DNA of 64,000 bases from Pseudo-nitzschia pungens (taxonomy: Eukaryota; Bacillariophyta; Bacillariophyceae; Bacillariales; Bacillariaceae): the NCBI GenBank assembly GCA_037355855.1, contig CM074763.1, forward strand, positions 2,852,001 to 2,916,000, written 5' to 3'. A model generated the notes under the pieces. That model ran no database searches. It was not told the DNA's origin and saw only the letters and a program-made list of their open reading frames with translations. Position 1 is the stretch's first letter; each line of letters begins with the position of its first letter. Positions 21,834 through 31,497 of this stretch are shown here, in pieces. The translations under genes and the position numbers were made by a program.

Positions 21834-22930
21834 TGTGACGCGAGGTATGTTTGATGGTAACGTATTTTGAGTTGTTGCTTTGAATTCGACCACGGAAAAA
21901 GAACCAGTCGATCTATGGAGCCGTGGACAAGCAAGGCAAATCGTTAATGTCGGCTATGGCTTTCGATCAATTGGTTGATTCGAGCTATCTCGAGAATTTG
22001 TATGAATTCAAGGTGACCGATCTATGGCATCGGTAAGCTTCGTAACGTAGCTTGAGAGGGGTTGTCTGATGCGGCTTACCGTACTGATATATATTACTTC
22101 TTGCAAATTCTCAGTTGCTGTGTGCTTGACGGCTAGTTTATATGATGATCGGTATCTCCTGTTGGATGGTAAATTACCGTACTGGAGTGTACGTAACAAC
22201 ATTATGATGTATCCGTTGCTTTTTTATTGCACATAGTAAAACTACTCTCATTCTATGCAGGCGCTATAGAATCGGACTTGTGAGATTATTACTTAAAGAA
22301 CTAGAATTTTGACGGCGCCCGTCGGACCGAACCCAATTTTCATCCCAAAACTTGTATTGGAAAGAAGATTGAATGCCGTTGGAACGGAAAGGCGCGCCGC
22401 TAAATCAGATCATGCAGATTCGTACGCTGTACAACTATGGAAGTACATACTGTAAGGTACCATCACTGATGCAGGTACAACAAGTAACTTAACCTTAACT
22501 TACTCGTAGTAAGGTTACCGGTAAATCTTAGTTGTCTTCTCTTTTCTTGGTATTGCTACGAGACTAAACAAGTACCGTAAATAACGCTTTTCTTAGTAAG
22601 GTAATCTTAAGGTTAAGGTTACTTGTACCGGTGAGGTTACTATTACTTTTAGTAACTTACCGGTAAGATCTTACTGTTGATTTTCGCTCTCTTTTCGGAA
22701 ACGAGTGACGTACGGACGTAGGGAACATACGTACGTACTACGAAAAAATAATCCTCACCTGGTGTCGCATAAGACACACATCACCATCGTCACGCCTGAA
22801 GCCCACAGAGGCAGTCCAGAGACACAACCTCGATCGATGATTCTGTTTTCTGTTTTGGAAGCTTCTGTGTAACCTTACCGGTACGGTATGTAACACTGGC
22901 ACCACATCCTGTCAATCAAAATAAAACACA
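21834..22930. other. Intergenic region, left half of a split divergent promoter
   Basis: No gene seen. From about 22430 to 22745 the DNA is packed with GTAAGG, GGTTAC, TACCGGTA, CTTACTCGTA and ACGTACGTACTACG words. It ends at the 5-bp target duplication of the copia element. Confidence 0.55.
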
Positions 22931-22935
22931 ATTTG
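22931..22935. repeat. Target-site duplication, left copy (ATTTG)
   Basis: ATTTG directly precedes the left LTR and is repeated directly after the right LTR at 29196-29200. Confidence 0.93.
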
Positions 22936-23337
22936 TGTTGAGACAAAGTGGTCAAACGAAGAACGGACAGACGAAATAATGAAGGAAACAAAGTTTGACA
23001 AGAGGTGCAAACTAAGGAATATTTCGAGCTCACAAAGTTAATAGTAAAGGCACAAAAGAATGAACAAAGTCCATAGTAAGGACACAAATGTGGCGAATCT
23101 GTCCAGTGGACAAGACAGTTAGACAAATATTCGATGTCCTTAACCGAAGACATTTAGAACAGTGATAAAAGAGATATTGGCGAGCTCGAGACAGGAAGAG
23201 GTTTAGGAGTGATTTACAATGGTTGTTAGAACAATTGTTGAGATTATTGGAGGAGAATACCTGGCTCATATTTTGCAAAAGATAGAATCCAATAAAGTAA
23301 CACTTCTATTAACCCGTATATTTCAACCATCTCAACA
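22936..23337 (+). repeat. Left LTR, 402 bp
   Basis: Starts TGTTGAGACAAAG and ends CCATCTCAACA. As 5' LTR it should carry the element's promoter. The leader after it, up to the gag-pol ATG, is 99 bp. Confidence 0.95.
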
Positions 23338-23436
23338 TTCTTCGAAGAACGTTTTGAGGTATAAGCGTTGAAAGTCAATCGGAACAGTAGAAGACAAGCA
23401 GAATATCCACGTAAGTCACCAAACAAGACAAAGAAA

Positions 23437-26400
23437 ATGGGCGAGAACAAACCGAAATCCATAAAGGTGGATGTACCGACCTTCAGTGTGGATACGGAAG
23501 ATGGATTCGCAAGTTGGTGGGCTTACCTAAAAGCATATGCAGCGCAAAAGGACTTTGTCGATATCTTGAAAGAGGATCGACACAAGGATTTGCCGGAAAG
23601 GGAGGAAGACAACGACGCTAATAAACCCCATTCTGACAAGAATAAAGCAGCCGTGTTGAAGAACCAGTTGGCAGTGTCAGCAATGCAAATCGCTTTTGCA
23701 AAAGGAGAGATGATAGGGTGCTTGGCAATGGTGCACACATCTATTTCGGAGGATTGGCCAATTGGACAAGCACACATTATCATAAAGGATCTGTTTGCCG
23801 AGTACCGAGGAGATCCGGCAACAGCAATGTTCGACCAGAGAAGAGAAATGGCGAAACTTACCATGGGAGACAAGGAGAACCCCAGAGATTTCTTTGCAAG
23901 ACTGGCGAAGATCGAGCTGAAGTATGCCGACCGAACTCAGGGAATCAGTGAGGAAGAGAAATTGGTGTTAGTCTACACCAAAGCACCGGATCTGTACCAG
24001 CAAACACTCATTCGTAAGCGAGAGGAAGCACTGAAAGAGAACAACAAGACACCGAGAATTCGAGACATTAAGCAAGCGATGATCACCTTGTGGAAAGCAC
24101 TGAACGAGCGCGACAAGGAAAAGTCTCGAGTGGAGTATAGTCTCACAACGAACGAGTACAACTACGATGGCCAGAAAACAGGTGACAACAATGGGAAGAA
24201 GGGCAATGGATACAGCCAGAAGAAATGTTACCATTGTGGAAAGCCTGGGCACATGAAACGAGACTGCCCAAAACTAGTGAAGAAGTGCAATCACTGTGGC
24301 AAGAAGGGTCACACCGAGGGAAACTGCTGGGACAAACACCCAGAGAAGAAACCGAAATGGATGAAGGGCAAGCAGTCGACAGAGGTAGCGGCATTGTCGA
24401 TCGGTACAGAACTGGCGCTAGCCAGAATTGACCACTGCATGATGTGCCAGGAACCACACCATGGTGAGAAACTGAGCGTCGATGAGGAAGGTAGTGGCGT
24501 TGAACTGAACAGATCAGCAGAAATAAAGAGCAAAGCAAGCAAAACAAAGAGACGACGAACCAAACGTGTTAAGAACAAGCAAAGTAGGAAACCAGTACAA
24601 AAGGTACAGCGCAGCTACGGGAATCGATCAAGCAAACAACGCAACACCGAATGTTGTCCACAGTACAATCGTGGACACGACCACAGACACTGTAATACTC
24701 CGACGCAAAGACAGCAAAGACGCCAGACACATTCGAATAAACAATCGAAAGGGTGTTGCGGGAGTCATAAACATGTCCGGAAGGCGTGTGGGACTGGAGG
24801 GCTGACGCGTAATAAACAAATCAAAATGGAGCGAAAAGGGTGGTATCATGCGCCACAGCACACTTACAAGAGACCAATGCTGGGGCAAGTACAGTCAGTT
24901 ACGGAAGTACTCGACTGCAACGGTCAGGTACAGGGTTGGAGCATGAAACTGAAAGCAGTGCCGGTGGGTACTGAGAGTGATATGCTGATATCCATGCCGC
25001 AATATATACATGCAGCTGAACAGCTGGAATCCCGGACACGTAGAACGTTCATGATCCGGGACTTATCGGACAGACGCGCAGAGTACGAGTATGACGAGTA
25101 TCAACGGACGCAGGAATGGAGAAATGACGCGCAAGAAGGGCAGAACGAATATGTAATGCTGAACGCCGGAACAGACACAGCACTCATAACAAACACGACA
25201 TCGGAGTCGCTGTACTCACCCAGTATATGGATTGCAGATACAGGAGCAACGTGTCATATCACGAATAGCCGGGTAGGCTCTGTTCCTTCTAAGAACGCTA
25301 ACGCACGACTAAAGACTGCAAATCACTCCCTGGACGCAAGCGGAAACAGAATGCAAGCAGTTGCAATAGTAGACATACCAGGGATAGTACGAGGACCAAA
25401 GGGAACTACCACATTAATTCGCATGAAAGACTGTAGATATGGTGGATCAAAATTCAACCTTTGCTCCATAACCAAACTAACTGACAATGGGTGGACCATG
25501 ACGGGAGATAAAACAGGAATTTACTTGTACAAAGGTAAGCAGAAGTTACATTTTGACATACCAATCCACTCGACAGAGGGCAAACTATGGGCACTGAGAA
25601 TTGAACGGACACATAGCAATGGTCCGGAAGAATGTGCGTTGGCCACACAGCAACAAACTAAAGGAGAGATAACGGTACAACAGGCACACGAATTGTGTGG
25701 ACATTCGAATATCAGGAGTACCAAACAGACAGCAAAACATCTGGGTTGGAGGCTGAAGGATACTAAACAACAAACTTGCGAGGCTTGCGCTGTGGGAAAG
25801 GCCCGACAGATTAATCTTGGTGGTGGTGAGAGAAGCACAGCCACCAAGATCGGACAGAAGTGGTACCTTGATGGGCTCTCGCTCAAAGAACCAAAGAAGG
25901 GAAGAGTGGTGTTTCCATACAACAATTGCCTTACAGTGGCAGTGGAGAGTCTGACCGGAGGAACTATTGTGGGATGGTACAAGTCGAAGAAAGGCTTCAT
26001 CCAAGACTTCTGTACCAAGTTCAACCGATTTAAGAAGAACGGCAAGCGCGTCGAGCATATCCGATGTGACGATGGTGGGGAGAACTACAAGTTCGAGAAC
26101 GCACTAAATGGAAAGGAGTGGAGAATGAACACACAGTTTGAATACACAGCGAAGACACCCCAGAGGAATTCACGGGTGGAGACAAAGCTGTATTACTTGT
26201 GTGGGAAAACACGGGCAGCATTGGCGGCAGCAAATGTGCCCGACAAATACAGATATGTGCTGTTTACGCACTTCCTTAAGTGGGCGGCGCAAACTGACAT
26301 GCTGACAGTGGTAAAGGTACACAACAAAGCGTTAACTAGGCATGAGCACATGTATGGACGCTTACCAAAATGGGTCAGCAATTTACAGGTGGCGGGAATG

Positions 26401-28773
26401 GCAGGGGTCGTGAAGACACACACCAGAGGTACGGCGAAAGTCAAGGCGCGCGGCAAAACATGCCTGTTTGTCCATTACGCCGAAAACCATGCTGGTGACT
26501 GCTATGTAATGTATGATCCACAAACCAAGAAGTTGCTGTATTCGCGAGATGTACAGTGGCTTGGGAGGATGTACTATGAAAGAGCAACAAAACCCGGAGT
26601 AGAAGTTAATATTGACGGCGCAGAGAACCATATTACCTCAACAGAAGAGCAGTCTGTGGGGTCCGACGAAAGCAGCAGCAACAGTTCGCACAGTGAATCG
26701 ATTCACACAGAGGTTATTGATTTTGAGGCAGAGCAAACTTTGTTTGACACACAGTCAGTGGACGAATCCGAAGCAAGTTACGAGACCGACAGTACCAACA
26801 GTGTCCCGGATACAAGGGCGGTGCGTGCTGTAACCAGAGCCGGAAGGCAGATCAGAGCACCATTGGCACATGATGGAACAGAATTGGCAGCACTTGCGAT
26901 ACAAGATGGATACGCAGAAGAGACTTGCTTGCTGGGATTAGACGAAGCCGGTGCGAGTGCGTTGGATGAGGTCTATGATGAGAGCATGATGGAAGAAGAA
27001 GCAGTGTTGTTCGCGTTAACAAAAGGAGAGAAAATATTTGTGTCAGTAGAACACGCGTTTGGGTACGTAGACGCAACAAAACAGCATCGATTGGTCGCAG
27101 CAGCGTTATCGGACTACAGAGGAGAACTTTTTCTCGTTGGAGCAACAGGAGAAAACTATGGTAACACAGAGGAACTCAATGTGATGAATTATAAACAGGC
27201 AATGCAGACAGTGGACCGGAAAGAATGGGAGAAAGCCATTAAAGTTGAACACGACAAGATGGTTAAGTACAATGTGTTTGAGGTGGTAGACCGAAAGGAT
27301 ATACCAGCGGGAACAAAGCTGTTCGATAGTACTTGGGCAATGAAGAAGAAACCGAATGGGGTATTCAGAGCCAGAAACGCATTTCGGGGGTTTCAACAGG
27401 AAGACGGAAAACACTATGACAGCCACGACAAATCAGCACCAGTGGCCACAGAAGTGAGTATCCGAATCTGTTTTGTGTTGACCTTAGCAGCCAATTGGTA
27501 TCAGCATTTAGTGGACGTGGAAGGAGCATTCTTAAACGGAGAATTCCAAGATCCAGAGAAGCACCAGATATATATGAAGATTCCGGAGGCATATGAAAAG
27601 TGGTACCCGAAGTGGGGAGTGTTTAAGCTGTTGAAGACGCAGTATGGAACAGTGCAGGCAGCACTGCAGTATTATCGGGAGTGCTGCAAGGCATTGGCAT
27701 TTATGGGATTTAAGAGAAATCCGGCAGAACCATGTGTGTTCTACAAGTATGAGAAGGAAGAACTCGTGTTGTTCGTACTTTGGGTAGATGACTGCTGTAT
27801 TTCGGGACCCAAGAGTCTGGTTATGAGAACAGTGCAACAATTTATGAGCCTATGGGACTGTAAAGACTTGGGGCAATTGGAAGAATATGTGGGATGCCAA
27901 GTGGAAAGAGAAGCCGGGCAAATCCGACTGACACAGCCAGTTAAGGTGCAGCGCTTTGTGGATGAGTTTGGGTGCTCGGGTGGAACAGGACCAGAGAATA
28001 AAGCCCCAACTACACCAGCAGAGCCGGGAAGTGTTCTGGAGTTTAATCGGGAAACAGATAAGCCACTAACGCCAGAAGAACAGTCTAAGTATCGATCCGG
28101 AGTGGGCATTCTCTTACACATGATGCGATGGAGCAGGCCGGACGTGCTAAACGCCGTAAGGGAGTTATCCAGTCACATGCAGCAAGGTGGCACAAAGAGT
28201 ATGAAGGCATTGAAACGAGTCATGAATTTTATCGTGTCAACCAAGAAGAAGGGATTTACAATTAAGGTGAATAAGCCTGGGCGATGGAATGGTCGAAGGG
28301 GCAAATATAAATTCACGATCAACGGTAAGTGCGATTCGGAGTACGCGAAGCACAGTAGCAGAAGAAGTGTGAATGCCGGAATAGTGTACCTGGAGGGTGC
28401 AATTGTAAAGCAATTCAGTAAAATGATGCCAATTATCGCACTGTCAACAACAGAGGCAGAGCTCTATTCAGCAGTACTTACTGCACAGGACATGATGTTT
28501 GTGTACCACATTATGATTAATATGGAACTGGAAGTCGAGTTGCCCATGATATTGTATTGTGACAACAAGGGCACAGTTGATTTGGCCAATAATTGGTCGG
28601 TAGGAGGAAGAACAAGGCATATAGATGTCAAACAGAATTTTCTCCGGGAATTAAAGGAGAAAGGATTCCTTATGGTGAAGTGGAGAACTGGGAATGATAT
28701 GACACCAGACATGCACACTAAGAATTTGTCTCGTGATTTATTTAACCGATACAGCGCTGAGTTGGTCAGCTGA
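23437..28773 (+). CDS. Copia gag-pol polyprotein, intact
   Basis: 1778 residues from the first ATG; the open frame begins earlier without an ATG. Gag region ~1-250, then two CCHC knuckles (CYHCGKPGHMKRDC ~262, CNHCGKKGHTEGNC ~284) that bind genomic RNA. A long Arg/Lys/Gln-rich basic segment (~365-470) separates them from the aspartic protease (WIADTGATCHIT, ~597). Integrase follows with an HHCC-type zinc part (HELCGHSN, CEAC) and catalytic acids Asp in WYLDGLS (~811), Asp in RCDDGGEN (~877) and Glu in NSRVETK (~913). RT has LVDVEGAFLNGEF and LFVLWVDDCC (WVDD in place of YVDD, ~1447). RNase H has CDSEYAKH, STTEAELYSA and YCDNKGTVDL. Gag and Pol are in one frame with no stop or frameshift, so the Gag:Pol ratio must be set otherwise. 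A/G-rich codon use differs from neighbouring host genes. Confidence 0.95.
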   Translation: MGENKPKSIKVDVPTFSVDTEDGFASWWAYLKAYAAQKDFVDILKEDRHKDLPEREEDNDANKPHSDKNKAAVLKNQLAVSAMQIAFAKGEMIGCLAMVHTSISEDWPIGQAHIIIKDLFAEYRGDPATAMFDQRREMAKLTMGDKENPRDFFARLAKIELKYADRTQGISEEEKLVLVYTKAPDLYQQTLIRKREEALKENNKTPRIRDIKQAMITLWKALNERDKEKSRVEYSLTTNEYNYDGQKTGDNNGKKGNGYSQKKCYHCGKPGHMKRDCPKLVKKCNHCGKKGHTEGNCWDKHPEKKPKWMKGKQSTEVAALSIGTELALARIDHCMMCQEPHHGEKLSVDEEGSGVELNRSAEIKSKASKTKRRRTKRVKNKQSRKPVQKVQRSYGNRSSKQRNTECCPQYNRGHDHRHCNTPTQRQQRRQTHSNKQSKGCCGSHKHVRKACGTGGLTRNKQIKMERKGWYHAPQHTYKRPMLGQVQSVTEVLDCNGQVQGWSMKLKAVPVGTESDMLISMPQYIHAAEQLESRTRRTFMIRDLSDRRAEYEYDEYQRTQEWRNDAQEGQNEYVMLNAGTDTALITNTTSESLYSPSIWIADTGATCHITNSRVGSVPSKNANARLKTANHSLDASGNRMQAVAIVDIPGIVRGPKGTTTLIRMKDCRYGGSKFNLCSITKLTDNGWTMTGDKTGIYLYKGKQKLHFDIPIHSTEGKLWALRIERTHSNGPEECALATQQQTKGEITVQQAHELCGHSNIRSTKQTAKHLGWRLKDTKQQTCEACAVGKARQINLGGGERSTATKIGQKWYLDGLSLKEPKKGRVVFPYNNCLTVAVESLTGGTIVGWYKSKKGFIQDFCTKFNRFKKNGKRVEHIRCDDGGENYKFENALNGKEWRMNTQFEYTAKTPQRNSRVETKLYYLCGKTRAALAAANVPDKYRYVLFTHFLKWAAQTDMLTVVKVHNKALTRHEHMYGRLPKWVSNLQVAGMAGVVKTHTRGTAKVKARGKTCLFVHYAENHAGDCYVMYDPQTKKLLYSRDVQWLGRMYYERATKPGVEVNIDGAENHITSTEEQSVGSDESSSNSSHSESIHTEVIDFEAEQTLFDTQSVDESEASYETDSTNSVPDTRAVRAVTRAGRQIRAPLAHDGTELAALAIQDGYAEETCLLGLDEAGASALDEVYDESMMEEEAVLFALTKGEKIFVSVEHAFGYVDATKQHRLVAAALSDYRGELFLVGATGENYGNTEELNVMNYKQAMQTVDRKEWEKAIKVEHDKMVKYNVFEVVDRKDIPAGTKLFDSTWAMKKKPNGVFRARNAFRGFQQEDGKHYDSHDKSAPVATEVSIRICFVLTLAANWYQHLVDVEGAFLNGEFQDPEKHQIYMKIPEAYEKWYPKWGVFKLLKTQYGTVQAALQYYRECCKALAFMGFKRNPAEPCVFYKYEKEELVLFVLWVDDCCISGPKSLVMRTVQQFMSLWDCKDLGQLEEYVGCQVEREAGQIRLTQPVKVQRFVDEFGCSGGTGPENKAPTTPAEPGSVLEFNRETDKPLTPEEQSKYRSGVGILLHMMRWSRPDVLNAVRELSSHMQQGGTKSMKALKRVMNFIVSTKKKGFTIKVNKPGRWNGRRGKYKFTINGKCDSEYAKHSSRRSVNAGIVYLEGAIVKQFSKMMPIIALSTTEAELYSAVLTAQDMMFVYHIMINMELEVELPMILYCDNKGTVDLANNWSVGGRTRHIDVKQNFLRELKEKGFLMVKWRTGNDMTPDMHTKNLSRDLFNRYSAELVS

Positions 28774-28793
28774 ATAGGTTAAATAGGGAAGTG

Positions 28794-29195
28794 TGTTGAG
28801 ACAAAGTGGTCAAACGAAGAACGGACAGACGAAATAATGAAGGAAACAAAGTTTGACAAGAGGTGCAAACTAAGGAATATTTCGAGCTCACAAAGTTAAT
28901 AGTAAAGGCACAAAAGAATGAACAAAGTCCATAGTAAGGACACAAATGTGGCGAATCTGTCCAGTGGACAAGACAGTTAGACAAATATTCGATGTCCTTA
29001 ACCGAAGACATTTAGAACAGTGATAAAAGAGATATTGGCGAGCTCGAGACAGGAAGAGGTTTAGGAGTGATTTACAATGGTTGTTAGAACAATTGTTGAG
29101 ATTATTGGAGGAGAATACCTGGCTCATATTTTGCAAAAGATAGAATCCAATAAAGTAACACTTCTATTAACCCGTATATTTCAACCATCTCAACA
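28794..29195 (+). repeat. Right LTR, 402 bp
   Basis: Same length and, by eye, same sequence as the left LTR. It ends 87 bp before the start codon of the downstream plastid-protein gene and in the same orientation, so LTR-driven read-through is possible. Confidence 0.95.
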
Positions 29196-29200
29196 ATTTG
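29196..29200. repeat. Target-site duplication, right copy (ATTTG)
   Basis: ATTTG matches the five bases before the left LTR. Confidence 0.93.
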
Positions 29201-29282
29201 CATTGCACATTCATTGCGTTCGTCTCGACCGCAATCGTAGAAATTGCCCCTTCGTTATCAACCGACAACACCAAGGCAGATA

Positions 29283-30287
29283 ATGATGGAGATAATGTTT
29301 GGTCGGAATCGACGTATCGAGCTGCGTCTTCTCGCCGTCGTTGCCGCGGGTTTGTTGGGCGCAATTGCTCTAGTCGACGCCTTCTCCGTGGTTCCTTCGA
29401 ACTACGCAGCGACAACCAGGGCCCAACAGACCCAATTGTTTTCGTCTACCGTCACCGGAGGTACGGCCCCCGTCCTCAAATCATTGTTGAAAAAGCCCAG
29501 CAAGGTCTTGACCGTAGGAGTCGAATACGAACCTGCAGGGGGCAGCGAAGCAGCGGGGGGGAACGACAACCTGGAAGTTTTTTCCATGAAACTGCGCCAA
29601 CAGGCGAAGGTTTCCTTCGTCGTATGCAACAACCTCGACGCTATCCGATTGCTGAGTGCAGAACAAGAGACAGCAAAGGGGAACTTTCCGGGACCGGTCC
29701 CCATTGTGTACTGCAACGATGGAGAAGCAGCGTCTGTTTCTCCGGAGGATATTTCGGCGTCCGGTGCCTCGGCGATGGTCGTCGATGCGTCCGAGTTGGC
29801 CTCGGCAGAGTCCGTGCAATCGGCCGGATTGGAAACAGTCTGGAAAGTTTCTACCACCGAGGAGGCGAAACGGGTTCTGGAACGGACGGAGGACCGAGCC
29901 GATGTGTTTTGGTTGGACGTCGACGGCGACGAGGCGATTGGCGATATCGTCCGAGCCCTTCCCAAATCAAGCATGGCCATCGGTGTGCTGCGAGAAGCCA
30001 TGCAGGAAGACGGAGCCGAGATCGGACGCGGCAAAGAATTCAAGTCCATGGGCTGCGCTTCGGTCGTGGTGAAACAGGCATGCGTTGGTGACAAGGAAGA
30101 CATCGAGTACGCGTCCTTCGTGGTGAGCGGGTTGACCAGCAAGGCCTCCTCCGAGTTCAAATTTTCCGGTCTGACCGGTTCCACGAACGGTCATTTCGGG
30201 GGCATCCAATCCAACAGCTCGGTTCGATGGGAGAGAAAGAAAGAGCTGGCTACCGATGGCGAGGAGAACAGCGAGAGCGAGGAGTAA
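29283..30287 (+). CDS. Plastid-targeted protein of unknown function
   Basis: 334 residues. The N-terminus is a bipartite plastid presequence: a basic start (GRNRRIELR), a hydrophobic signal core and a cleavage zone LVDAF-SVVPS with the Phe at +1 that is diagnostic for diatom plastid import, followed by a Ser/Thr/Ala-rich transit part. The mature part has no motif I can assign. Its alternating hydrophobic strands (VSFVVCNN, GPVPIVYCND, ASAMVVDASEL, DVFWLDVDGDE, SMAIGVLREAM, CASVVVKQAC) suggest an alpha/beta, possibly TIM-barrel-like fold. It ends with FKFSGLTGSTNGHFGGI and an acidic tail. ATGs at 29283, 29286 and 29295 could all start it. A copia LTR ends 87 bp upstream, so the original promoter is largely displaced. 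Confidence 0.7.
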   Translation: MMEIMFGRNRRIELRLLAVVAAGLLGAIALVDAFSVVPSNYAATTRAQQTQLFSSTVTGGTAPVLKSLLKKPSKVLTVGVEYEPAGGSEAAGGNDNLEVFSMKLRQQAKVSFVVCNNLDAIRLLSAEQETAKGNFPGPVPIVYCNDGEAASVSPEDISASGASAMVVDASELASAESVQSAGLETVWKVSTTEEAKRVLERTEDRADVFWLDVDGDEAIGDIVRALPKSSMAIGVLREAMQEDGAEIGRGKEFKSMGCASVVVKQACVGDKEDIEYASFVVSGLTSKASSEFKFSGLTGSTNGHFGGIQSNSSVRWERKKELATDGEENSESEE

Positions 30288-30761
30288 ACAAAATAATAAG
30301 AAAAACACCATCGTGTTCTTTACTGTACCCGGAACCCAAAAGTTGCATGCATGAAGAATTTGCAAAAATAGTAGGTGTGGATATGATTTCATGACACCGT
30401 TTCTCCGAAAGCAGAAATCATGCGTAGTTGAACGCGACAAAACAGTCCAGGTCAAAAATAGAGAAACTGTCGTACATCATTTGAAAAAACAAATAATAAT
30501 GACATGCTTTTTTTGAACGATTTTGTAAACTATGATTAGTTTTGTTCTATCATTCGTCCAAAAGTGATTGAGAGGCATCAGCAGTTGGTACGAACACAAA
30601 CTACAATGTTGTTGTGACCCACTCGGACGCACTCTCCGTCCTGGGCCAGTTGCAATCCGTTTCGGGGTTTTGCTTGTTCAACCACCCTAGGAATACCTTC
30701 CTTCCTTCCATCCATCCATCCGCAAAATAGTACTTCGTAGCGATTTGCAAGAACCTGCAAA
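30288..30761. other. Intergenic region between convergent genes
   Basis: No gene seen. CCTTCCTTCCATCCATCC microsatellite at about 30700-30720, near the 3' end of the NDUFA6-like gene. Confidence 0.5.
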
Positions 30762-31497
30762 TTAATTTCTCGCAAACTGCTCCTCGATCGTCGAATCGTC
30801 GTGCAATCGCTTCCGTTCCCCCTCCAGCGGGACGGTGTATCCCTCGAGAAAATGCATCAGGTGGTTCTTTTGTTTGTGCTGAAGCATGCTCGTTTCCAGG
30901 GCAAAATACCCCGTTTCGATCAACATTTCTTGGACGCGGGGATCCTTGACATCCTTGTTGTCGTAGAATCGTTCGCGGATGGTCGACTTGGCCTTTTCGA
31001 TTGGCATGTCGATATCGTAGATCATCAAAACACGGGGGAGTTCCCTAGAGAATTTTTTTGAAAAGTTGGTTTGTTATTCGTGGTGGTTGTGGTGACGGTG
31101 ATCATGAGCGGAAAACGTAGAAGTAATACAGGATCAATTACGTGTAGAAATTCAAGTAGAAAATGATCGTTTTGATTTGAAGCAGGCAACGGGTGGGAGG
31201 AAAGAAATGAAAACGAAGGAAAAGTAGACGAAAAATAGTTAGACGACTTCGGTGTGGACCGATTCGTTGGAAAATGCTTCAATGCAGCAAATACCAACGC
31301 AATAATTTGGAAGAAAGAGTTTCCCAGCGACGTGTTGAATTGTTTTGCGTTGTTTTGTTTTGTTTCGTTTCGTTTCGTTTCCCTCTGATTTACCGTTGAC
31401 CCATCGCAACTTACTTCAAAACTCGTTTGTACAAGACTGCGGGCTTGTTGATGACGCCAAGGTTTCTAGCGTGTCGCGAAAGCTGCAATGAAGTCAT
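30762..31497 (-). CDS. NDUFA6: Mitochondrial complex I subunit NDUFA6/B14 (LYR family)
   Basis: Two exons, 31497-31415 and 31044-30762, with a 370-nt phase-2 intron (GTAAGT...CTCTAG); 121 residues, close to the usual B14 length. The small first exon encodes the start and the LYR-type helix (NKPAVLYKRVLK), where LYK stands in for LYR. The second begins ELPRVLMIYDIDMPIEKAK and continues IRERFYDNKDVKDPRV and HKQKNHLMHFLEGY, which follow the B14 pattern. LYR proteins bind mitochondrial acyl-carrier protein through this helix; NDUFA6 sits on the matrix arm of NADH:ubiquinone oxidoreductase. The first exon is too short to show as a long ORF and was found by splice-frame reasoning. Confidence 0.85.

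Larger units (their letters stand above)
22936..29195 (+). mobile_element. Complete Ty1/copia-type LTR retrotransposon (6260 bp)
   Basis: Two 402-bp direct LTRs (22936-23337, 28794-29195) start TGTTGAG and end CTCAACA, a perfect 7-bp terminal inverted repeat. They are flanked by the 5-bp duplication ATTTG. The two LTRs look identical by eye along their whole length. The internal part holds one uninterrupted gag-pol frame in the order protease, integrase, RT, RNase H that defines copia (Pseudoviridae). A purine-rich AAATAGGGAAG just before the right LTR is the likely polypurine tract. No standard initiator-tRNA-Met primer site was recognised after the left LTR, so the primer is unknown. All parts needed for autonomous transposition appear present. 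Confidence 0.96.

Noticed and set aside
21834..21893. N-terminal extension of the sugar porter
   Set aside because: The frame begins with GTG; no ATG upstream of 21833.
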